A stretch of DNA of 35,639 bases from assembly GCA_900318065.1 (NCBI GenBank), contig ONIY01000018.1:1-35639 (forward strand), given 5' to 3'. Made by a program: the position numbers and the translations under genes. Below the pieces are notes generated by a model. It had not been told where the DNA came from. It ran no database searches and saw only the letters and a list, made by a program, of their open reading frames with translations. Positions 31,102 to 35,639 of the stretch are shown piece by piece. Position 1 is the stretch's first letter. Every line of letters starts with the position of its first letter. Source of the DNA: an uncultured Prevotellaceae bacterium. Lineage in GTDB: Bacteria; Bacteroidota; Bacteroidia; Bacteroidales; Muribaculaceae.

Positions 31102-32227
31102 TTAATTCTTCTATTATGCGCTGTGCTGTGGTGGTGGCGCAGTCTTTGGTGGTTAGAATTGCTTGCATGCGCTTGTAGCCTGCGAGCATGTTGCGTCGCT
31201 CGTCGCTGTCGTCAAGCAGCCTGTCGAGCCAGGAATCCACACTCTCCACTGTGCACTGGTGAATGAGCAGTTCGGGGATGATGGGCTCGTCGGCAATGAG
31301 ATTGGGCAGAGTCACATATTTTCCTTTAATCAAGCGGCTGTAGAACTTGTAAAGCTGCTCACTGCCGTTCATGCGGTAACATGCCACCTGCGGTGTGCCC
31401 AGCAGTGCCGTCTCGAGTGTCGCTGTCCCCGAGGTGACGAGTGCCACACGGGCATTGTGAACAAGTTCGAAGGTTTGGTCGTGTAGCACCGGCACTTGAA
31501 ACTTGGTCATGAGTTTCTCGTAAATGCTGTTGTCGATGCTTGGGGCGCCGGCAATAACCGGCTGGCAGTCGCTGTGGTCGAGTGCGGCAGCGAGCATGGT
31601 GGGCAGGTTGTCGCGAATCTCTTTCTCGCGTGAACCAGGCACTATGGCAATGATGGGCTTGGCGGGGTCGAGGCCATTGTCAGAGCGGAATTGGTCCACT
31701 GGACGCATGGTGCCTATGGCCTGTTGAATCTCTTTCACCGTAGGGTTGCCCACATATTCCACCTCATAGTCATGCTTGCGGTAGAATGCGGTCTCGAAAG
31801 GCAATATCGAGAACATGCGCGTCACATATCGCTTGATGTCCTTGACACGGTATTCCTTCCATGCCCACACCTTAGGCGAAATGAAGTAGAACACAGGAAT
31901 GTCTTGCCCCTTGGCCCATTTTGCCATCTTGAGGTTGAACGAAGGGTAGTCGATGAGGATGAGCGCATCGGGTCGGTGGGCGGTCATCGCCTTCTTGGCA
32001 CGCCTCATGAACCCGAGGATGCTGCCCAGGTGCTTTATCACCTCGATAAACCCCATGAACGCCATGTCGCGGTAGTGGATGAGCGGGGCATGACACGCGC
32101 TTTGTGCCATAAGGTCGCCTCCCAAGAACTCAACTTGAGCCTCACTGTCGTGTTGCTTGATGGCATCGATGAGTGCAGCCCCATGAATGTCGCCCGATGC
32201 TTCTCCGGCTATTATAAAGTATCTCAT
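31085..32227 (-). CDS. lpxB: Lipid-A-disaccharide synthase
   Basis: A 380-residue GT19-family glycosyltransferase that joins UDP-2,3-diacylglucosamine and lipid X to make the lipid A disaccharide, a peripheral inner-membrane step in outer-membrane biosynthesis. Signatures: GEASGDIHGA at residues 8-17, HYRDMAFMGFIEV, DYPSFNLKMAKWAK, YFISPKVWAWKEYRVKDIKR, IVPGSREKEI and LVTSGTATLETALLGTPQVACYR. The length is normal. It has its own consensus promoter (32247-32278), diverging from tgt, and its 3' end overlaps the HD-RpiB gene by 17 bases. Confidence 0.95.
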   Translation of the reverse strand: MRYFIIAGEASGDIHGAALIDAIKQHDSEAQVEFLGGDLMAQSACHAPLIHYRDMAFMGFIEVIKHLGSILGFMRRAKKAMTAHRPDALILIDYPSFNLKMAKWAKGQDIPVFYFISPKVWAWKEYRVKDIKRYVTRMFSILPFETAFYRKHDYEVEYVGNPTVKEIQQAIGTMRPVDQFRSDNGLDPAKPIIAIVPGSREKEIRDNLPTMLAAALDHSDCQPVIAGAPSIDNSIYEKLMTKFQVPVLHDQTFELVHNARVALVTSGTATLETALLGTPQVACYRMNGSEQLYKFYSRLIKGKYVTLPNLIADEPIIPELLIHQCTVESVDSWLDRLLDDSDERRNMLAGYKRMQAILTTKDCATTTAQRIIEELNGNKR

Positions 32228-32246
32228 TGCAATCTTGTTTACAGCA

Positions 32247-32278
32247 CAAAATTAGAAATATTCTGTGTGAAATACAAA
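32247..32278 (-). promoter_or_regulatory. Bacteroidetes promoter for lpxB
   Basis: TTTG (32278-32275), exactly 20 bases, then TAATTTTG (32254-32247), on the minus strand, 20 bases before the ATG. Confidence 0.7.
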
Positions 32279-32282
32279 TAAA

Positions 32283-32314
32283 TTTGGCATTTAACTTAGG
32301 TTGTTGTAATTTTG
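32283..32314 (+). promoter_or_regulatory. Bacteroidetes promoter for tgt
   Basis: TTTG (32283-32286), 20 bases, then TAATTTTG (32307-32314), back to back with the lpxB promoter and 21 bases before the ATG. Confidence 0.7.
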
Positions 32315-32335
32315 CACGCATAAAATGAAGATATT

Positions 32336-33466
32336 ATGGACTACAAAGTAGTAGCAACAAATAACGACACAAAGGCTCGTGCAGGAGTGATAACCACCGA
32401 CCATGGCGAGATTCTAACTCCCATCTTCATGCCAGTGGGCACGGTGGGTAGCGTTAAGGCAGTGCACATGAGTGAGTTGCGCGACGACATCAAGGCGCAA
32501 ATCATCCTGGGCAACACCTATCACCTGTATCTGCGCCCAGGCATGGACATCATTGAGCGTGCTGGTGGACTGCACAAGTTCAATAGTTGGGACCGACCCA
32601 TCCTCACCGATAGTGGCGGGTTCCAGGTGTTCTCGTTGAGCGAGAACCGCAAGCTCCGTGAGGAAGGTGTCACCTTCCGCAGCCACATCGACGGCTCTAA
32701 ACACTTGTTTACGCCCGAGAAGGTGGTCGACATCCAGCGCAGCATTGGCAGCGACATCATGATGGCGCTCGACGAGTGCCCGCCAGGCACCAGCGAGTAC
32801 CGCTATGCTGAGAAGTCGCTGCGTCTCACGCAGGGATGGCTCGAGCGTGGATGGAAACATTTCAATGAGACTGAGCCTCGCTATGGTCACCGCCAGGCTT
32901 TCTTCCCCATTGTGCAAGGGTGCACGTTTACCGACTTGCGCCAGGATGCCGCTAAGCACGTCGCCGACCTGGGAGCCGAGGGAAATGCCATTGGTGGACT
33001 TGCAGTGGGCGAACCGGTTGAGGTGATGTATGAGATGATAGATGTTGTCAACGAGATATTGCCACAGGACCGTCCTCGATACCTCATGGGAGTGGGAACT
33101 CCAGCCAATATGCTCGAGGCTATTGACCGTGGAGTAGACATGATGGACTGCGTGATGCCCACCCGCAACGGTCGCAATGGAATGCTCTTCACCCAGCATG
33201 GCATCATGAACATGCGCAACAAGAAGTGGGCCGACGATTTCACGCCACTTCAGGAAGATGGTGCATCGGTGGTCGACCATGTGTACAGCAAGGCCTATGT
33301 GCGTCATCTCTTCATTGCCAATGAGTTGCTGGCTATGCAGATTGCAAGCATCCACAACCTGGCGTTCTACCTGTGGCTGATGGGTGAGGCTCGCAAGCAC
33401 ATATTCGATGGCGACTTCAAGACGTGGAAAACCAGTATGGTAGAAAAGGTGACACGACGCCTGTGA
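32336..33466 (+). CDS. tgt: tRNA-guanine(34) transglycosylase (zinc cysteines absent)
   Basis: A 376-residue TIM-barrel enzyme that swaps guanine 34 for a queuosine precursor in tRNAs with GUN anticodons. Asp92 (TDSGGFQVFSL) is the general acid/base and Asp271 (GVDMMDCVMPTRNGRNG) the nucleophile. GGLAVGEP forms the base-recognition loop. In the usual bacterial enzyme a CxCxxC motif plus His bind a structural zinc. Here the equivalent stretch (about residues 305-320, LQEDGASVVDHVYSKAY) has no cysteine, while the His of IHNL (340) remains. This seems to be a lineage feature rather than damage, as the frame and active site are intact. It is followed after 4 bases by the LptF/G permease gene. Confidence 0.95.
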   Translation: MDYKVVATNNDTKARAGVITTDHGEILTPIFMPVGTVGSVKAVHMSELRDDIKAQIILGNTYHLYLRPGMDIIERAGGLHKFNSWDRPILTDSGGFQVFSLSENRKLREEGVTFRSHIDGSKHLFTPEKVVDIQRSIGSDIMMALDECPPGTSEYRYAEKSLRLTQGWLERGWKHFNETEPRYGHRQAFFPIVQGCTFTDLRQDAAKHVADLGAEGNAIGGLAVGEPVEVMYEMIDVVNEILPQDRPRYLMGVGTPANMLEAIDRGVDMMDCVMPTRNGRNGMLFTQHGIMNMRNKKWADDFTPLQEDGASVVDHVYSKAYVRHLFIANELLAMQIASIHNLAFYLWLMGEARKHIFDGDFKTWKTSMVEKVTRRL

Positions 33467-33470
33467 GACA

Positions 33471-34781
33471 ATGGGACTGGTGAGAAGGAATAAGAAGGGT
33501 AGCGACTCCATTGTGCAGAACACGCAGCAATGGATGCTGGAAAGCGATGGCGTGCAAGCCACTCGCTCCGATATCGACTTTACCCAAATGCAAGTTCCGC
33601 CCATCCCTGCACAGAATCTGCAAGAGAGTGACACACTTGTGTCCGACACTCCAGTTGTCGAGAGCGCCCCACTGCCATCCGAAGAACCTGAGAAGCCGCT
33701 ACGCAAGCCCTGGATAAAGCATTTCGATGCCTATATCATCAAGAAGTTCCTGGGCACTTTCTTCTTTGCAATCTTGCTGCTGCTTGCCATTGTGGTGATG
33801 TTTGACATCAACGAGAAACTCGATGCCATGCTCACTGCGCCATTGAAGGAAACGGTGTTCAAGTACTTCTTGAACTTCTTGCCTTACTTTGCCAACCAGT
33901 TTGCCCCGCTATTTGTATTTATCTCGGTAATCTTCTTTACGTCAAAACTTGCCGACCATAGCGAGATTATCGCAATGCTCTCGAGTGGAATAAGCTTCAA
34001 GCGCCTGATGGTGCCTTATCTGGTGAGTGCAACGATAATTGCTGTGTTCACTCTTGTGCTTGCTCTTTATGTCATCCCGCCTGCCAATGTCAAGCGTATT
34101 GAGTATACCAACCAGTGGGTGAAAAACAAGCGAGTGGACTTTGGCGACAACATCCAGTTACAGGTTAGACCCGGCGTTATGGCCTATATGTCACGTTATG
34201 ACAACACTACCAAGCGCGGATTCCGTTTTACTATGGAGCAATTTGATGGCAACAAACTGGTTTCGCGCATTACTGCACAGGATGTTAGGTATGACTCGCT
34301 TGGTCGCTGGAAACTTAATGACTATGGCATCAGGAAGTTTGACGGTCTAAAGGAGACCTATACCAAAGGGTCTACCATGGACACAATGCTCAATATCGAG
34401 CCACGCGACTTCCTCATTGCCAAGAATGACCAGGAAATGCTCACTTCGCCCCAGCTCAAGGATTATATCTACAAGCAAAAGGCGCGAGGTGTCGCCAATC
34501 TTCAGCAGTTTGAACTGGAGTATGAGAAACGCTATGCAATGACTGCCGCAGCATTCATCCTCACGGTGATAGGACTGTCGCTCTCGTCACGCAAGGTGAG
34601 GGGAGGAATGGGACTTAACATAGGCATTGGACTAATGCTCAGTTTCTCTTACATTCTTTTCATGACAGTGACCCAGACCTTTGCCATAAACGGTTACACA
34701 TCGCCACGACTGGCGATGTGGATCCCAAACATAATTTATACTATAATTGCCATTTTCCTCTACCACCGTGCAGCACAATAG
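33471..34781 (+). CDS. LptF/LptG-family permease with long N-terminal tail
   Basis: A 436-residue YjgP/YjgQ-type permease, one of the membrane subunits that extracts lipopolysaccharide from the inner membrane for the Lpt bridge. Conserved parts start at FDAYIIKKFLGTFFFAILLLL (about residue 82), with the second and third TM helices near 125-160 and 180-200, a large periplasmic beta-jellyroll (about 205-345) and three C-terminal TM helices (about 350-430). Relatives usually start near that first helix, so the 75-residue polar, Ser/Glu/Pro-rich N-terminal tail is extra. The ATG sits 4 bases after the tgt stop, which supports this start. Bacteroidales often place this gene after tgt. Confidence 0.88.
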   Translation: MGLVRRNKKGSDSIVQNTQQWMLESDGVQATRSDIDFTQMQVPPIPAQNLQESDTLVSDTPVVESAPLPSEEPEKPLRKPWIKHFDAYIIKKFLGTFFFAILLLLAIVVMFDINEKLDAMLTAPLKETVFKYFLNFLPYFANQFAPLFVFISVIFFTSKLADHSEIIAMLSSGISFKRLMVPYLVSATIIAVFTLVLALYVIPPANVKRIEYTNQWVKNKRVDFGDNIQLQVRPGVMAYMSRYDNTTKRGFRFTMEQFDGNKLVSRITAQDVRYDSLGRWKLNDYGIRKFDGLKETYTKGSTMDTMLNIEPRDFLIAKNDQEMLTSPQLKDYIYKQKARGVANLQQFELEYEKRYAMTAAAFILTVIGLSLSSRKVRGGMGLNIGIGLMLSFSYILFMTVTQTFAINGYTSPRLAMWIPNIIYTIIAIFLYHRAAQ

Positions 34782-34800
34782 AACAGGAAACAAGGACAAA

Positions 34801-35639
34801 ATGTTTAGGGCTAGGCATGGTTCACGCGAATTACTGCAGATGGTTGCCTGGAGCATAGTCTTAGTTCCATTGTTGCTGTTATTCTTTTCGGTAGACTCTC
34901 CATTTTATGAGATATGGGGAAGGATAGACCCATCCTGGTATTTTACAGCAGGCAAAGCCTGGATGCATGGCATGATTCCCTATGTTGACTTCAGCGATTC
35001 TAAGGGACCTTTGTTATGGTTGATATATGGAATAGGGTATTTGATAAGCAATTTTGATTACGTTGGGGTGTGGTTGCTCACTTGTGTCAATTATTTGGTA
35101 ACTACATGGTTCATATATGGCATAGCAAGAATATTTGTTGATTCAAAATGTCTCTCTTTTCTTGTTGCCGTTGTAATGCTTGCGGTGTATTTTAATCCGG
35201 TCATTCATCATTTCACTAAGTCGGAAGACTTTTGCCAACCTTACATTGCATTAGGCTTGTGGTCGATATGCCGTGTCCTGTATGACAAGTTGCGCGATAA
35301 CTCTCTCCTTCGTAACAGGATTTGTCAAGGAGCATGGTTCATAGGAATATCTATGGGTGCGACATTAATGATAAAATTTACCATCGCACTCATGATTTCA
35401 TTTTTTGCTATAGTGCTGTGTATTGCTGCACGAAAATCAGGAGTGGTGAGAGTGAAGGATGTTGTGTGGAGGGTGCTTGCTGGTTGTGCTGTGGTTTGCT
35501 TGCCATTTGTAGTCTACTTTGCCATACTGGGCAATTTGGATGATTTTATAAGAGAGTATTTTGTGTTAACCTCCAAAATCTCATCCCATTCTCCTCGCCT
35601 GAATGTCATTAAATGGACAATAGGCGGTGGATTCCTTTC
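34801..35639 (+). CDS. Membrane glycosyltransferase-like protein (partial, runs off window)
   Basis: An open frame of at least 279 codons from the ATG at 34801 to the window end without a stop. It starts MFRARHGSRELLQMVAWSIV and shows several hydrophobic helices. After TM1 comes RIDPSWYFTAGKAWMHGMIP and YVDFSDSKGPLLWLIYGIGY, the first-loop pattern of GT39/ArnT-like polytopic glycosyltransferases, in which an Asp near the end of TM1 is catalytic. Such enzymes use polyprenyl-linked sugars to modify surface glycans or proteins. Acceptor and donor are unknown. It follows the Lpt permease gene by 19 bases, and an envelope-glycan role fits that context. Confidence 0.75.
   Translation, partial: MFRARHGSRELLQMVAWSIVLVPLLLLFFSVDSPFYEIWGRIDPSWYFTAGKAWMHGMIPYVDFSDSKGPLLWLIYGIGYLISNFDYVGVWLLTCVNYLVTTWFIYGIARIFVDSKCLSFLVAVVMLAVYFNPVIHHFTKSEDFCQPYIALGLWSICRVLYDKLRDNSLLRNRICQGAWFIGISMGATLMIKFTIALMISFFAIVLCIAARKSGVVRVKDVVWRVLAGCAVVCLPFVVYFAILGNLDDFIREYFVLTSKISSHSPRLNVIKWTIGGGFL

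Noticed and set aside
32414-33706. 430-residue leftward frame opposite tgt
   Set aside because: Antisense shadow of tgt and the Lpt permease; no domain features.

Overview
The window looks like a chromosomal segment of a gut-type Bacteroidales bacterium, probably close to Muribaculaceae or Prevotellaceae. Support: Bacteroidetes-type -7 boxes (TAnnTTTG) before many genes, few Shine-Dalgarno sequences, many secreted lipoproteins and TPR proteins, BspA-like leucine-rich surface proteins, a cambialistic-type superoxide dismutase close to that of Porphyromonas, and C-terminal dockerin-like modules. The exact genus is inference.

Layout. 1-59 is the start of prfA. 231-2515 is a three-gene unit (Fe-S flavoprotein, AlkD-like DNA glycosylase, EamA transporter). 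2680-3948 holds a beta-carbonic anhydrase and an acidic pRiA4b ORF-3-like protein, closed by a strong terminator. galM (4058-5125) reads left. 5301-8506 encodes a secreted two-META-domain protein and a long periplasmic TPR protein. A second TPR protein (8817-9740) lies between two inverted copies of a short repeat with terminal inverted repeats. Then come an MscS channel, a DUF4369-like lipoprotein and an acidic lipoprotein (10047-12628), and leftward sodB behind a large secreted phosphodiester glycosidase (12800-15822). A PQQ-propeller lipoprotein (15967-17544) converges on a small lipoprotein (17623-18153).

18205-25284 is a leftward cluster: a membrane-anchored TPR-AraC regulator, a stand-alone AraC DNA-binding domain that looks like a partial copy of it, and two secreted leucine-rich-type proteins with almost identical dockerin modules. 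Both regulator promoters lack a -33 box. In its place each has the same 17-18 bp motif in the same orientation, and one of them has two copies at a 21-bp period.

After a second EamA transporter comes an AT-rich island (26524-29933). It is bounded by 31-bp inverted repeats, has a possible 6-bp target duplication and an internal third copy of the repeat. It carries four unknown genes, an IS1595-type transposase and a structured stretch with a tiny ORF. This is the least explained part of the window.

29998-35639 returns to housekeeping genes: an unusual HD-domain/RpiB fusion, lpxB, a Tgt that lacks the usual zinc cysteines, an LptF/LptG-family permease with a long N-terminal tail, and the start of a membrane glycosyltransferase-like gene cut by the window edge. 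No tRNA, rRNA or CRISPR array was seen.
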